Assembly (NCBI GenBank): GCA_002339125.1
Contig: DDJQ01000011.1
Location: forward strand, 1-43,263
Source of the DNA: Alteromonadaceae bacterium UBA2620
Lineage (GTDB): Bacteria; Pseudomonadota; Gammaproteobacteria; Enterobacterales; Alteromonadaceae
Length of the DNA stretch: 43,263 nt
Reading direction: 5' to 3'
The position numbers and the translations under genes were made by a program. The notes under the pieces were generated by a model, which was not told the origin of the DNA, did no database searches, and saw nothing but the letters and a program-made list of their open reading frames with translations. This document shows, in pieces, positions 22,576 through 31,440 of the stretch (position 1 is the first letter of the stretch; each line of letters begins with the position of its first letter).

Positions 22576-24789
22576 ATGCAAGCAACCATTAAAGCCGATC
22601 GCGGCCTGTTTTCTTATCCTAAATACTGGGCACACTGCTACGGTAGCGCGCCATTTTTACCCATGTCCCGGGCCGAAATGGACGAACTGGGCTGGGATAG
22701 CTGCGATATTATTCTGGTCACAGGCGACGCCTATGTGGACCACCCCAGTTTTGGTATGGCGATCATCGGGCGCTTGCTGGAAGCACACGGTTACCGGGTG
22801 GGTATTATTGCCCAGCCCGACTGGAAGAATAAAAACGACTTTATGAAGCTGGGCAAGCCCAATTTGTATTTTGGTGTAACCGCCGGCAACATGGACTCCA
22901 TGATTAACCGCTACACCGCGGATAAAAAGCTACGCCACGACGATGCTTATACGCCCAACAACGAAGGCGGCAAGCGCCCCGACCGGGCAGTCACCGTTTA
23001 TTCCCAGCGTTGCCGCGAGGCGTTTAAAGACGTACCGATTATTATTGGTGGGATTGAAGCCAGTCTGCGCCGTATTGCCCACTATGACTACTGGTCGGAA
23101 AAAGTGCGTCGCTCAGTGCTGTTTGATGCCAAAGCCGATTTACTGATGTTCGGTAACGCTGAGCGCCCACTGGTGGAAGTGACTCACCGTCTGGCGGCTG
23201 GCGAAGCCATTGGTGATATTACCGATGTGCGGGGCACTGCTATTATTGTTAAACAACCCTTACCAGAATGGCAGGGCGTTGACTCTACTTCACTTGACCG
23301 TCCCGGCAAAATCGACCCCATTCCCAGCCCCTATATCATGGAGCCGGATTGTGAGGGCCAGAACGAAAATAAAGGCAACGAAAATAAAGACAGCCAGCCG
23401 GTTACCGAAGCGAAAGCCCAGCCCATTGTGGTGCAACCGGCCGAACGCCGTAAACCCTGGGAACAGGTATATGTAAAATTACCGGCCTTTGAAGTAGTGC
23501 GCGATAACAAAACCCTGTATGCCCATGCTAACCGCATTCTGCATCAGGAAACCAATCCGGGTTGTGCCCGGGCGCTGTTACAGCGCCACGGCGATCGGCA
23601 CATTTGGATCAACCCACCAGCCATGCCGCTGGAAACCGAAGAAATGGACGCGGTGTTCGATTTACCCTATCAGCGCGTACCCCACCCGGCTTACGGTGAA
23701 GCGAAGATCCCGGCCTACGATATGATCCGTTTTTCGGTCAATATTATGCGCGGCTGCTTTGGTGGTTGTACGTTCTGTTCCATCACCGAACACGAAGGGC
23801 GTATTATTCAGAGCCGCTCAGAAGACTCGATTATTCGTGAAATTGAGCAGATCCGCGATACGGTACCCGGCTTCACCGGCGTTATATCAGACCTTGGCGG
23901 CCCTACGGCTAACATGTATCGCCTGCGCTGTAAGAGTGCTAAAGCCGAAGCAACCTGTCGTCGCCCGTCGTGTGTGTATCCGTCTATCTGTGCCCACATG
24001 GATACCGACCACAAACCCACTATTGATCTGTATCGTCGCGCCCGCGATTTACCCGGCATTAAGAAAATCCTGATTGCTTCGGGCGTGCGTTACGACTTAG
24101 CGATTGAAGATCCCAACTACGTTAAGGAGCTGGCCAAGCACCACGTAGGTGGTTACCTGAAAATTGCCCCGGAGCATACCGAAGATGGCCCGTTAAGCAA
24201 GATGATGAAGCCGGGCATGGGTACTTATTATCGCTTTAAAGAGTTATTCGATAAGTATTCAAAGGAAGCGGGCAAAGAACAGTACCTGATCCCTTACTTT
24301 ATTGCATCCCACCCCGGCACCACCGATGAAGACATGCTGGCGCTGGCTATCTGGCTAAAAGAAAACCGCTTTAAGCTCGATCAGGTACAAAATTTCTATC
24401 CCTCGCCCATGGCAACGGCCACTACGCTGTATCACACCGAGGTTAACTCGCTGCGTAAAGTGAAAAAAGACAGCGAATCGGTGCCGTCGGCGAAAGGTGA
24501 AATTCACCGTCGCTTACACAAAGCCATGCTGCGTTATCACGACCCGAAAAACTTTGCGCAAATTCGCAAAGCGCTGGTCAAAATGGGCCGTGAAGATCTT
24601 ATCGGCCGTGGCCCGCAACATCTGGTACCACCTGAGTCAGCCAGCGAAAAACGCAAAAAAGCCAGCAAGGCCCGCCCTGGAGAACGCGCGATGACTAAAC
24701 ATACCGGCTTTAAAAATGCGGCAAGTCCGAACCCTCGCAACAAAAAACGCTCGCCGAAAACCAAGCGCAGTAACCAGCAAAGTCACTGA
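22576..24789 (+). CDS. ygiQ: YgiQ family radical SAM protein
   Basis: A 737-residue radical S-adenosylmethionine protein. The N-terminal cobalamin-binding-like region (CDIILVTGDAYVDHPSFG, near 43-60) precedes the radical SAM core, whose 4Fe-4S motif is Cys394-x3-Cys398-x2-Cys401 (RGCFGGCTFC). Further family motifs are GGIEASLRR and DLGGPTANMY, with a Cys cluster (RCKS...CRRPSC). Residues ~255-275 are an Asn/Glu/Lys-rich insert that looks disordered. The C-terminal ~60 residues are strongly basic, suggesting RNA or ribosome contact (inference). The substrate of YgiQ is not established. A terminator follows immediately. Confidence 0.95.
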   Translation: MQATIKADRGLFSYPKYWAHCYGSAPFLPMSRAEMDELGWDSCDIILVTGDAYVDHPSFGMAIIGRLLEAHGYRVGIIAQPDWKNKNDFMKLGKPNLYFGVTAGNMDSMINRYTADKKLRHDDAYTPNNEGGKRPDRAVTVYSQRCREAFKDVPIIIGGIEASLRRIAHYDYWSEKVRRSVLFDAKADLLMFGNAERPLVEVTHRLAAGEAIGDITDVRGTAIIVKQPLPEWQGVDSTSLDRPGKIDPIPSPYIMEPDCEGQNENKGNENKDSQPVTEAKAQPIVVQPAERRKPWEQVYVKLPAFEVVRDNKTLYAHANRILHQETNPGCARALLQRHGDRHIWINPPAMPLETEEMDAVFDLPYQRVPHPAYGEAKIPAYDMIRFSVNIMRGCFGGCTFCSITEHEGRIIQSRSEDSIIREIEQIRDTVPGFTGVISDLGGPTANMYRLRCKSAKAEATCRRPSCVYPSICAHMDTDHKPTIDLYRRARDLPGIKKILIASGVRYDLAIEDPNYVKELAKHHVGGYLKIAPEHTEDGPLSKMMKPGMGTYYRFKELFDKYSKEAGKEQYLIPYFIASHPGTTDEDMLALAIWLKENRFKLDQVQNFYPSPMATATTLYHTEVNSLRKVKKDSESVPSAKGEIHRRLHKAMLRYHDPKNFAQIRKALVKMGREDLIGRGPQHLVPPESASEKRKKASKARPGERAMTKHTGFKNAASPNPRNKKRSPKTKRSNQQSH

Positions 24790-24795
24790 TTAATC

Positions 24796-24818
24796 GGGCG
24801 GGGTTTCCTGCCCTTTTT
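24796..24818 (+). terminator. Rho-independent terminator of ygiQ
   Basis: GGGCGGG and CCTGCCC form a 7-bp stem (one G:U) around GTTT, followed by TTTTTAATTTT. It begins 6 bp after the ygiQ stop. Confidence 0.85.
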
Positions 24819-24924
24819 AATTTTACACACCGGAACCATGACCTGAATCAAGGTAACATCGAAGCTGTCAAAGTAGACTTAAGTTAGTGGAAAGGCCACT
24901 GTTAACAACCAGATAAGAGTTACT

Positions 24925-25176
24925 ATGACTATTGAAAAACATGATCTCGTCCATGAATTCCCTGATCATCAGCACACTATTCGTCATTTAAAAATGAATG
25001 ACCGCCATTTCGCCAGATTATTCGAACAATACAACGAACTCGACAGCCTTATTCACAAAATGGAAGAAGGCGCAGAGCCGACGTCGGACGATGTCTTAAA
25101 CGAGAAGAAAGCCGAGCGCGTGCAGCTAAAAGACGCTCTGTTTACGTTTATCAAAGAAGCTGAAGCTGTAAGTTAA
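24925..25176 (+). CDS. YdcH family protein (DUF465)
   Basis: An 83-residue acidic, fully helical protein of the YdcH/DUF465 family: LVHEFPDHQHTIRHLKMNDRHFARLFEQYNELD near the N-terminus and KAERVQLKDALFTFIKEAE at the end. It is predicted to be a short helical hairpin or coiled coil. An AAGAG Shine-Dalgarno is about 8 bp from the ATG. It is a single gene with its own terminator (25206-25231). Function is unknown; homologues are widespread and sometimes abundant in proteobacteria. Confidence 0.9.
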   Translation: MTIEKHDLVHEFPDHQHTIRHLKMNDRHFARLFEQYNELDSLIHKMEEGAEPTSDDVLNEKKAERVQLKDALFTFIKEAEAVS

Positions 25177-25205
25177 TTCTAACAAAAGTAACACCCAACC
25201 GTTCG

Positions 25206-25231
25206 CCGGAGTATTTTTGCTCCGGTTTTTT
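25206..25231 (+). terminator. Rho-independent terminator of the YdcH gene
   Basis: CCGGAG and CTCCGG form a stem around TATTTTTG, followed by six T. It starts 30 bp after the stop codon. Confidence 0.88.
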
Positions 25232-25500
25232 ATCCCTGTTATCTCCCCTCACTTTAGCCTTGCGACTACCACTTGACGACTGTGGGCTCCAAGCATCCTA
25301 TTCGCTCGTGATTGCAGCGCTGGATAGACTGGGTGCATGACATCATGCGCTAACGGTATTTTAAGACAATATTCTTTTTCGCCATGCGAAGCGTTGCAGA
25401 CACTTACAATTCCATACGCCCATTTTGCCTGTAACGCTGTTTGTTTAAGCGGTTAATGCGCTATCATGAATTTAAAAGGCAACGCAGATAAGGAGTCATC
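25232..25500. other. Upstream region of the PH-domain gene
   Basis: With the terminator this makes a 324-bp gene-free stretch. It holds a 14-bp palindrome, GCATGA-CA-TCATGC (25335-25348), and the Shine-Dalgarno AAGGAG (25490-25495) of the next gene. No convincing -35/-10 pair or small gene was recognised. Confidence 0.5.
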
Positions 25501-26034
25501 ATGGCGGAAACCGTACTACGCAGTGCAAGCTTTAGCCCCAAGGTAAAAGCTTATTGGCTGATTAACCTTTTAATTGTCTCCGGGCTCACCGTTATTGGTA
25601 TCCCCCTGTTGGTCATTTCTGTTCCCCTGATGTTATTTATCAGTGGTCGCATGCTAAAGGCGATGTCCGCCGAGCTGACAGAACGAAAACTGGTTGTTAA
25701 ACGTGGCGTGTTATTTAAAGTAGAAAAGTCGATTCCACTGGAGAAAATTACCGACGTTGCCATGAGTCAGGGGCCGTTAATGCGCGCTATGGGCCTTTAT
25801 AGCCTGAGCTTTGAGACAGCAGGACAATCAGGCCAGGGGGCGCTGGTTTCGATGCTTGGCATTGAAGATGCCGCCGGTTTTCGCGAAGCGATTCTTACCC
25901 AGAAAGACAACTACCCTACTTCTACCCGAACAGACAAATCGCAGCCCTCACAACAATCAGAGCTTACTGAACTCACCGAAAGCGTAAAACGCATTGAGAA
26001 AATGCTGGCGACCCTCATTAACGACAAGTCTTAG
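25501..26034 (+). CDS. PH domain-containing membrane protein (bPH2/YdbS-like)
   Basis: A 177-residue protein with two adjacent membrane helices (about 18-50, VSGLTVIGIPLLVISVPLMLF). A bacterial PH-like domain follows with LVVKRGVLFKVEKSIPLEKITDVAMSQGPLMRAMGLYSLSFETAG, characteristic of the DUF304/bPH2 family. The C-terminal ~50 residues are a hydrophilic linker ending in a short coiled coil (ELTELTESVKRIEKMLATL), which may mediate oligomerisation. AAGGAG lies 5 bp before the ATG. It is monocistronic with a bidirectional terminator after it. No defined function. Confidence 0.88.
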   Translation: MAETVLRSASFSPKVKAYWLINLLIVSGLTVIGIPLLVISVPLMLFISGRMLKAMSAELTERKLVVKRGVLFKVEKSIPLEKITDVAMSQGPLMRAMGLYSLSFETAGQSGQGALVSMLGIEDAAGFREAILTQKDNYPTSTRTDKSQPSQQSELTELTESVKRIEKMLATLINDKS

Positions 26035-26078
26035 TCTGAGCATTGCGAACAAGTACCTGGCAGGAATGATACTCATGC

Positions 26079-26106
26079 AAAAAGCGGACTAACGAGTCCG
26101 CTTTTT
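26079..26106. terminator. Bidirectional terminator between the PH-domain gene and ahpF
   Basis: A perfect 12-bp stem pairs AAAAAGCGGACT with AGTCCGCTTTTT around AACG. Each strand ends in five T, so it serves both convergent genes. Confidence 0.93.
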
Positions 26107-26135
26107 AACTTACGACATTGATGAAATCAATAACT

Positions 26136-27728
26136 TCAGGCGACAGCTGCCTGCTCTTCGAGCTCTTCCTCCGTCTGGTGAGACAGCAGATATTCGAAGG
26201 CCGCCAGTGAGGCTTTCGCGCCCTCACCCATGGAGATAACAATCTGTTTATATGGCACCGTAGTTACATCCCCCGCGGCATAAATGCCCGGCTCGGAAGT
26301 GTTACACTTATTGTCAACCACGATCTCGCCGTATTGAGTGAGATCTACAACGCCTTTCATAAACTGACTATTTGGTACCAGACCAATTTGTACGAACACA
26401 CCAGCCAGTGGTAACGAGTGCTCTTCGTTGGTCGCTCGGTCCTGATATTCAATCGCACTGACTTTGCCATTTTCCGCCACAATCTGCTTGGTTGCCGCGT
26501 TTTTGATAATGGTAATATTGTCGCGCTTTTCAGCCTGATCAATCAGTACCTGGTCTGCTTTTAACGTTGGCATAAATTCAAACACGGTTACCGATTTAAC
26601 GATACCGGCCAAATCCAGTGCCGCTTCGATGCCGGAGTTACCACCGCCAATGACTGCCACGTCTTTGCCTTTAAAGAACGGCCCATCACAGTGTGGGCAA
26701 TAAGCTACGCCGTTACCTACGTTTTCTTTCTCGCCGGGTACACCCAGCTCTCTCCAGCGGGCACCGGTAGCCACAATCAGTGACTTGGTTTGAATCTGTT
26801 CACCTGATGATAAAGTCAGGGTTTTAATATTACCTTTTTCGATGTTGTCCACGCGAACATGCTCTTTTAAAGTAATATCGTAATCTTTCATGTGCTCTGC
26901 CAGGTTACCAACCAGCTCGGGGCCAGTGGTTTTTGGCACAGAAATCAGGTTTTCGATACCCATGGTGTCTTTTACCTGACCACCAAAACGGTCGGCTACC
27001 ACGGTCACTTTAAGGCCTTTACGGGCGCTGTAAATTGCCGCACTAACGCCTGCCGGGCCACCACCGATTACGGTAACGTCCTGAAGCGGTAACGACTGAC
27101 CTTTATTGGCCTCTTTCAGGCTTGGGTCGAATTCCAATAATTTGTCAATCAGTGTGGCGGCGTCTACTTTACCGTTTGCAAAAAGCTCACCGTTTAAATA
27201 CACACTGGGGACACCCTGAATATCACGCTCTTCTACCAGTGATTGGTAAAGGCCGCCATCAATCATTTCTGCTGAGATATTCGGGTTAAGCAGCGCGAAC
27301 TGATTTAACGCCTGGACAACGTCCGGGCAGTTGTGACAGCTCAGGCTGATAAATACTTCGAACTTAAGTTCGTCTTTTACACCTTTCACTAATGATGCAA
27401 CGCTGTCATCAACTTTCAGTGCGGTGCCTGACGCATGCAGCAGTGCCAGTACGAACGAGTTAAACTCGTGTCCGCCTGGGATCCCGGAAAAACGAATACC
27501 GGTATCTTCACCATCAGCTTCCAGTAAAAAACTGATTGAGCTGCGTAGTACGCCGTTTGTATCTCGTTCTTCCAACTGGATCTTGTCGCTCACTTCTGCC
27601 ACACCAGACAGAAACTGCTTCAGCTCGTCACGTTTAGTGTGCTCGCCGGTTTGCAGAACTAACGTGATGTTTTTCTGCATCGACGCGAAGTAACCTTTTA
27701 GCGCCTTTTTAATATCTTGCGTAATCAT
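26136..27728 (-). CDS. ahpF: Alkyl hydroperoxide reductase subunit F
   Basis: A 530-residue flavoprotein disulfide reductase that recycles AhpC. The N-terminal tandem thioredoxin-fold domain carries CHNC (Cys131, Cys134). The FAD site is GGGPAG (222-227), the NAD(P)H site is GGGNSG (361-366), and the second redox pair CPHC is Cys344/Cys347. Electrons pass from NADH through FAD and CPHC to CHNC and then to AhpC. The length is standard. It lies 84 bp downstream of ahpC on the same strand, so cotranscription is likely. It ends before the bidirectional terminator. Confidence 0.97.
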   Translation of the reverse strand: MITQDIKKALKGYFASMQKNITLVLQTGEHTKRDELKQFLSGVAEVSDKIQLEERDTNGVLRSSISFLLEADGEDTGIRFSGIPGGHEFNSFVLALLHASGTALKVDDSVASLVKGVKDELKFEVFISLSCHNCPDVVQALNQFALLNPNISAEMIDGGLYQSLVEERDIQGVPSVYLNGELFANGKVDAATLIDKLLEFDPSLKEANKGQSLPLQDVTVIGGGPAGVSAAIYSARKGLKVTVVADRFGGQVKDTMGIENLISVPKTTGPELVGNLAEHMKDYDITLKEHVRVDNIEKGNIKTLTLSSGEQIQTKSLIVATGARWRELGVPGEKENVGNGVAYCPHCDGPFFKGKDVAVIGGGNSGIEAALDLAGIVKSVTVFEFMPTLKADQVLIDQAEKRDNITIIKNAATKQIVAENGKVSAIEYQDRATNEEHSLPLAGVFVQIGLVPNSQFMKGVVDLTQYGEIVVDNKCNTSEPGIYAAGDVTTVPYKQIVISMGEGAKASLAAFEYLLSHQTEEELEEQAAVA

Positions 27729-27812
27729 ATTTAATTCTGCCTTAGATAATGTGGTTGAGGAAATGTGCGGGCCACAGCCCGCACCGACATTACTCGTTGG
27801 TTAAAACGGTAA

Positions 27813-28376
27813 TTAGATTTTGCCTACCAGGTCTAATGATGGAGCTAAGGTTTCTTCACCTTCTTTCCATTTAGCCGGGCATACTTCACCTGGGTGAGAC
27901 GCTACGTATTGAGCCGCCTTAACTTTACGTACCAGGTCATCTGCGTCACGGCCGATACCTTCAGCAGTGATTTCCATTGCCTGAACAATACCGTCCGGGT
28001 CTACTACGAATGTTGCGCGGTCAGCCAGACCCATCTCTTCACGCATGCAGTCGAAGTTACGGGTAATTTCGCCTGTTGGGTCGCCAATCATGGCAAACTT
28101 GATTTTACCGATGGTTTCTGACGCCTCGTGCCATGCTGCGTGAGTAAAGTGAGTGTCAGTTGATACTGAGAACACTTCTACGCCACGAGATTGCAGCTCT
28201 TCGTATTTGTCGGCGATGTCACCTAACTCCGTTGGACATACGAAAGTGAAGTCAGCCGGGTAGAATACAAATACTGCCCACTTGCCCGCGATGTCTTCGC
28301 TGCTTACTTCGATTAATTCACCATCTTTAAACGCGTTCGCTTTGAATGGTTTGATTTGAGTGTTGATTAAAGCCAT
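27813..28376 (-). CDS. ahpC: Alkyl hydroperoxide reductase subunit C (2-Cys peroxiredoxin)
   Basis: A 187-residue typical 2-Cys peroxiredoxin. The peroxidatic Cys47 sits in DFTFVCPTE; the resolving Cys166 is in GEVCPAKW, followed by the C-terminal tail typical of sensitive AhpC. It reduces H2O2 and organic peroxides and is regenerated by AhpF. AGGAG is about 8 bp before the ATG. The ~270-bp leader holds an 8-bp inverted repeat (28424-28463). OxyR control is the norm in enterobacteria, but no clear OxyR box was found by eye. Confidence 0.97.
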   Translation of the reverse strand: MALINTQIKPFKANAFKDGELIEVSSEDIAGKWAVFVFYPADFTFVCPTELGDIADKYEELQSRGVEVFSVSTDTHFTHAAWHEASETIGKIKFAMIGDPTGEITRNFDCMREEMGLADRATFVVDPDGIVQAMEITAEGIGRDADDLVRKVKAAQYVASHPGEVCPAKWKEGEETLAPSLDLVGKI

Positions 28377-28423
28377 TTACTTTCTCCTAAAGTTAGGTTT
28401 ATTTAACGCTTTCAATATTAACT

Positions 28424-28463
28424 GTGTGAACAGGACGACAACTTAAATCCACCACGTTCACAC
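28424..28463 (-). promoter_or_regulatory. Inverted repeat in the ahpC leader
   Basis: GTGTGAAC (28424-28431) and GTTCACAC (28456-28463) are perfect 8-bp complements 24 bp apart, about 50-90 bp upstream of ahpC. They could be two operator halves or the stem of a leader hairpin. The rest of the gap (28464-28644) is AT-rich towards the far end, with an imperfect palindrome (ATTC...GAAT, 28591-28625) and no gene. Confidence 0.45.
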
Positions 28464-28644
28464 CGTTGATGTGCAGTTTAGGTTACGGGAATTCAACCTT
28501 TACGGTTTGCTTCTTTCTCGTTCCCTTTCGACTTGGGATAAGAATAGCGACTAACCCCAAAGATTTATAATTGGATTTGTTGAAAGTCTGATTCGAAAAA
28601 AACTATCAAGATGAGTTTTTTGAATAGGAATTAATCAATTAAAT

Positions 28645-28670
28645 TAAACCCGCCTGAATTGGCGGGTTTA
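28645..28670 (-). terminator. Terminator of the receiver-TPR gene
   Basis: TAAACCCGCC pairs perfectly with GGCGGGTTTA around 6 nt, 9 bp after the gene's stop on the minus strand. It is followed there by TTTAATTTAATT, a moderate U-tract. Confidence 0.75.
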
Positions 28671-28679
28671 TTGCGGTAT

Positions 28680-30338
28680 TTATTCTGGTGTGGCGTGAAC
28701 GGCGGCTTCATTGAGAGATAGCGCACTGAGATACTCATCGCACTTTTGCTGTTGATTAGCCGGCAAACTGCTATTACTAAGCATATCTGCAGCATTCATT
28801 GCCATCTCATGCTGGCTGTCTGATAACGGCTCATTCTTATTTATCTGCACCAGCACTTTTAGCAGGCTTAGCGCTATCGACTTATCGTGAGGCGACAAGA
28901 TCATGGCCTGGCAAAGATTATTGTAGGCTGGAAAAATGCGGTTTTCGCGGTAGTTTACCGCCGCCATCTCTTTTAGTTCTTTGGTGGTAAACTTGATTTC
29001 GCGACGTTCAATTTCTTCACGCTTGAGGTATTCATCCACCACCTGGCTGGCCAGGGTATCACCTGCCAGTTGCGCTCGCAGTGTATCAAGAATAGCCAGA
29101 CACTCTTCTTTCATGCCCAGCTCGTGGTACGCCTTCATTAAATCCAGGTTATCTTCCAGATTCATGGCCGCGCCGGCTTGCAGGTTTTCTTTTAGCTGCT
29201 TTTCGGCTTCACGTTTATTATTTTTCAACGAATCGATACGAGCCTTAATCACCAGCATCTTATTCGCCAGAGCAGGCTCCACAAAATCGCCGCGGGTTAA
29301 GCCTTCTATCTCACGAGTGATCTGGCGCTGTAGTTTTTCCGACTCTGCTCCCGAAACCGTTGCAGCCAGATCAATCATGGTACGCACTACATTAAGGCTA
29401 AGCTCCGGTGAATCGTGTATCGAGTTCCTGGCAAATTTTGCCATATTCTGCACCGCTGAAAGCTGCCCGTATTTGTCGCGGTTAAGCCGGGCCAGGTCCC
29501 ACAATTTTTTGTTTCGTTCAATATTGCGAGGGGCCAGCTTGCTGGCCGCTTTAACCTGTTCATAGGCAACATCAAATTGTTCCTTGCTTATGTAGTACTG
29601 AGCCAGTAAATCATAAGTTAAGAATCGGGTATCATTGCGCTCTAGTAAATCTTCGACCAGCAGTTCTGCCTCATCAATCTTATCCTGTTTAAACAGTGCT
29701 TTGGCTAAGCCGATATGTACCCAGGCATGGTCGTATTCATCTTTAAGCTGACAAAAATAGCGCTCAGCCGTCGCAAACTCCCGCAAATTTATCAGGCATT
29801 CGCCGATCATCCTTTTCAGGCGCGGGTGATACTCCGCGACCCCCATATCTTTAAGGCTACGTTCAGCATGGTATATGGCCGCCGCATAATCCCCATTATC
29901 CATGCAATGCATAACTTTATGTAATTTACGGCGGATATTAAGCAGATAATTGAAACGCTGCTGCACCCGACTGGCATCCAGCGGTTTCACCCAGAAGTCA
30001 TCCGGTTGCAGCTCGATAATACAGTTAACCAGCTCCATACTGGTTTCTGCACTTAAAAATACAACGGTAGACTTGTCGCCGATATAATTGTTGTGTTTGA
30101 GCTCTTCAAACAGATGGAAACCGTCTTTGTCGCTGCTGACATTAAATGCCAGCAGAACAACGTCGAAGGAGTCTTGCTGACACAGGCGAACGGCATGAAA
30201 AGCATTTTGCGCACTGCTCACCTGCTTAACGCCCAGCTCCAGCAGGGCCGACTTGATTAGGTCATGAATAAGCGCCTGGTTGTCTACAACCAGTACTTTT
30301 AACTCATCGATTGCTTTCGGTAATGGGATTTTATCCAT
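28680..30338 (-). CDS. Receiver-TPR protein with degenerate phospho-acceptor
   Basis: A 552-residue protein: receiver domain (about 13-130), then tetratricopeptide-like helical repeats to the end (for example YAAAIYHAERSL, AWVHIGLAKALFKQDKIDEAE, YISKEQFDVAYEQVKAASKLAP). In the receiver, Asp19, Ser96 and Lys118 are present. The phospho-acceptor position in DVVLLAFNV is Ala64 instead of Asp, so conventional phosphorylation should not occur. ATG 30338 is taken as start; an in-frame GTG at 30350 is possible. It is a lone gene without a kinase neighbour. It probably acts as a protein-interaction module controlled by means other than phosphotransfer (inference). Confidence 0.88.
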   Translation of the reverse strand: MDKIPLPKAIDELKVLVVDNQALIHDLIKSALLELGVKQVSSAQNAFHAVRLCQQDSFDVVLLAFNVSSDKDGFHLFEELKHNNYIGDKSTVVFLSAETSMELVNCIIELQPDDFWVKPLDASRVQQRFNYLLNIRRKLHKVMHCMDNGDYAAAIYHAERSLKDMGVAEYHPRLKRMIGECLINLREFATAERYFCQLKDEYDHAWVHIGLAKALFKQDKIDEAELLVEDLLERNDTRFLTYDLLAQYYISKEQFDVAYEQVKAASKLAPRNIERNKKLWDLARLNRDKYGQLSAVQNMAKFARNSIHDSPELSLNVVRTMIDLAATVSGAESEKLQRQITREIEGLTRGDFVEPALANKMLVIKARIDSLKNNKREAEKQLKENLQAGAAMNLEDNLDLMKAYHELGMKEECLAILDTLRAQLAGDTLASQVVDEYLKREEIERREIKFTTKELKEMAAVNYRENRIFPAYNNLCQAMILSPHDKSIALSLLKVLVQINKNEPLSDSQHEMAMNAADMLSNSSLPANQQQKCDEYLSALSLNEAAVHATPE

Positions 30339-30544
30339 TGTCACAACCACTTAACACGAAATTGCTTTCCTTGTCTGTGCAATGCCCGGCTTGCGGCAGC
30401 CCTGTGTTGACCACGTCTGCCACTGCACGAAGCGCTAAACCTGAGGGTATGTATTACCTGATGTTATCCCGAATTTCATAAAACTGCCATACTGATAATT
30501 TCCAATCAGCATCTATTTAGCCACTTTCGGGCAAAAACCGCGCT

Positions 30545-31210
30545 TTATCTCGGCGGATCGACCCGTTGTGCCGTAGAGTTATTCACCCTGAACCAACCGG
30601 CAATTGAGAATCGATTGCGTCTGGCAGGCAGTACTTCATGGGGAAACTCCTCACTGAGAAATATCACCATAGTACCGGCTAACGGAGTAACCGATACCGC
30701 TTCATCTGGCGTTGCCGGCGGGTAAATTACCAGTTCCCCGCCATCTTCCTGTGTCCAGTCAGAATTGAGGTAAAATACCGTCGACAGTACCCGGTTAGAT
30801 TCGCCCTGAAACGCATCCATATGTCGTTTATAAAAGCTGCCTGGCGGGTAATGGGCAAAGTGGCTTTCGTATGAGAACAAGCCCAGGAACAGTCGCTTAT
30901 TAAGATACGCTTTTAAACAATCCATCCAGTTTAACCACGCGGTGGTTACCGCCGCGCTCCCCTGGATCCAGCATATCTCATCGGTGCGAACAAATTCATT
31001 CTGATGATACTGCCCTGCCCGGCCAATCCCGGCGGGATCAAAATCAATCGCTTCCTGGGCATAGGCTGTTAACCGGGTGGTTAGTGCGGGAGGCAGCGCT
31101 GCAGGAACGATGCTGTAGCCACGCTGATACAGGTCATCAGCAATGCGTTCATACAACTCCTCGGGGGCCGTAGACCCGGTAAGGAGATGGTTTTCTAAAG
31201 ACGTTGTCAA
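30545..31210 (-). CDS. 2OG-Fe(II) oxygenase (SM-20/PiuC-like); start uncertain
   Basis: A prolyl-hydroxylase-type double-stranded beta-helix enzyme. The iron triad is His and Asp in HMDAF and the distal His in EFPHEV; the 2-oxoglutarate-binding Arg is in RFSIAGWF. It is preceded by HYPPGSFYKRH and DGGELVIYPP. No in-frame ATG exists before about halfway through the protein, so the start must be GTG/TTG. A minus-strand promoter (31242-31270) implies a start below ~31235, and TTG 31210 is used as a provisional choice. The frame remains open to 31420, but that part covers the palindrome and promoter and looks non-coding. Substrate unknown. Confidence 0.75.
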   Translation of the reverse strand: MTTSLENHLLTGSTAPEELYERIADDLYQRGYSIVPAALPPALTTRLTAYAQEAIDFDPAGIGRAGQYHQNEFVRTDEICWIQGSAAVTTAWLNWMDCLKAYLNKRLFLGLFSYESHFAHYPPGSFYKRHMDAFQGESNRVLSTVFYLNSDWTQEDGGELVIYPPATPDEAVSVTPLAGTMVIFLSEEFPHEVLPARRNRFSIAGWFRVNNSTAQRVDPPR

Positions 31211-31241
31211 CAGAGGGGTTATCCAAATAAAACAGGCGTGA

Positions 31242-31270
31242 TTAATATACTGAAAACGGCAATTAGACAA
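31242..31270 (-). promoter_or_regulatory. Putative promoter of the oxygenase gene
   Basis: On the minus strand, TTGTCT (31265-31270) and TATTAA (31242-31247) are separated by 17 bp, each matching four of six consensus bases. It points to transcription starting near 31235. Confidence 0.45.
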
Positions 31271-31336
31271 GTTATTTTTTATACAATCCGATATTTTTGC
31301 TGCAGCCTGACCGGTTACGTCAGCATTACTGATCAA

Positions 31337-31356
31337 ATACCCTGTTAACAGGGTAT
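31337..31356. promoter_or_regulatory. 20-bp perfect palindrome, candidate operator
   Basis: ATACCCTGTTAACAGGGTAT is a perfect 10+10 palindrome with no spacer. It is located in the divergent region between the oxygenase and GNAT-nitrilase genes, 84 bp before the latter. Size and symmetry are typical of a dimeric repressor site. Confidence 0.6.
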
Positions 31357-31440
31357 AGGTTTGTAATAACTGGAAAACTTGGAGTGCATCACCGGTGCAT
31401 GCTATGTTGCCCACAGACAAGTCATTTTTGAGAAAGTAGA

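Noticed and set aside
28377..28600. OxyR operator upstream of ahpC
   Set aside because: Expected from E. coli, but no four-part ATAG/CTAT pattern with the right spacing was found by eye.
28981..29565. 194-codon frame antisense to the receiver-TPR gene
   Set aside because: Low-complexity Ser/Arg-rich product; the opposite strand has a clear receiver domain and helical repeats.
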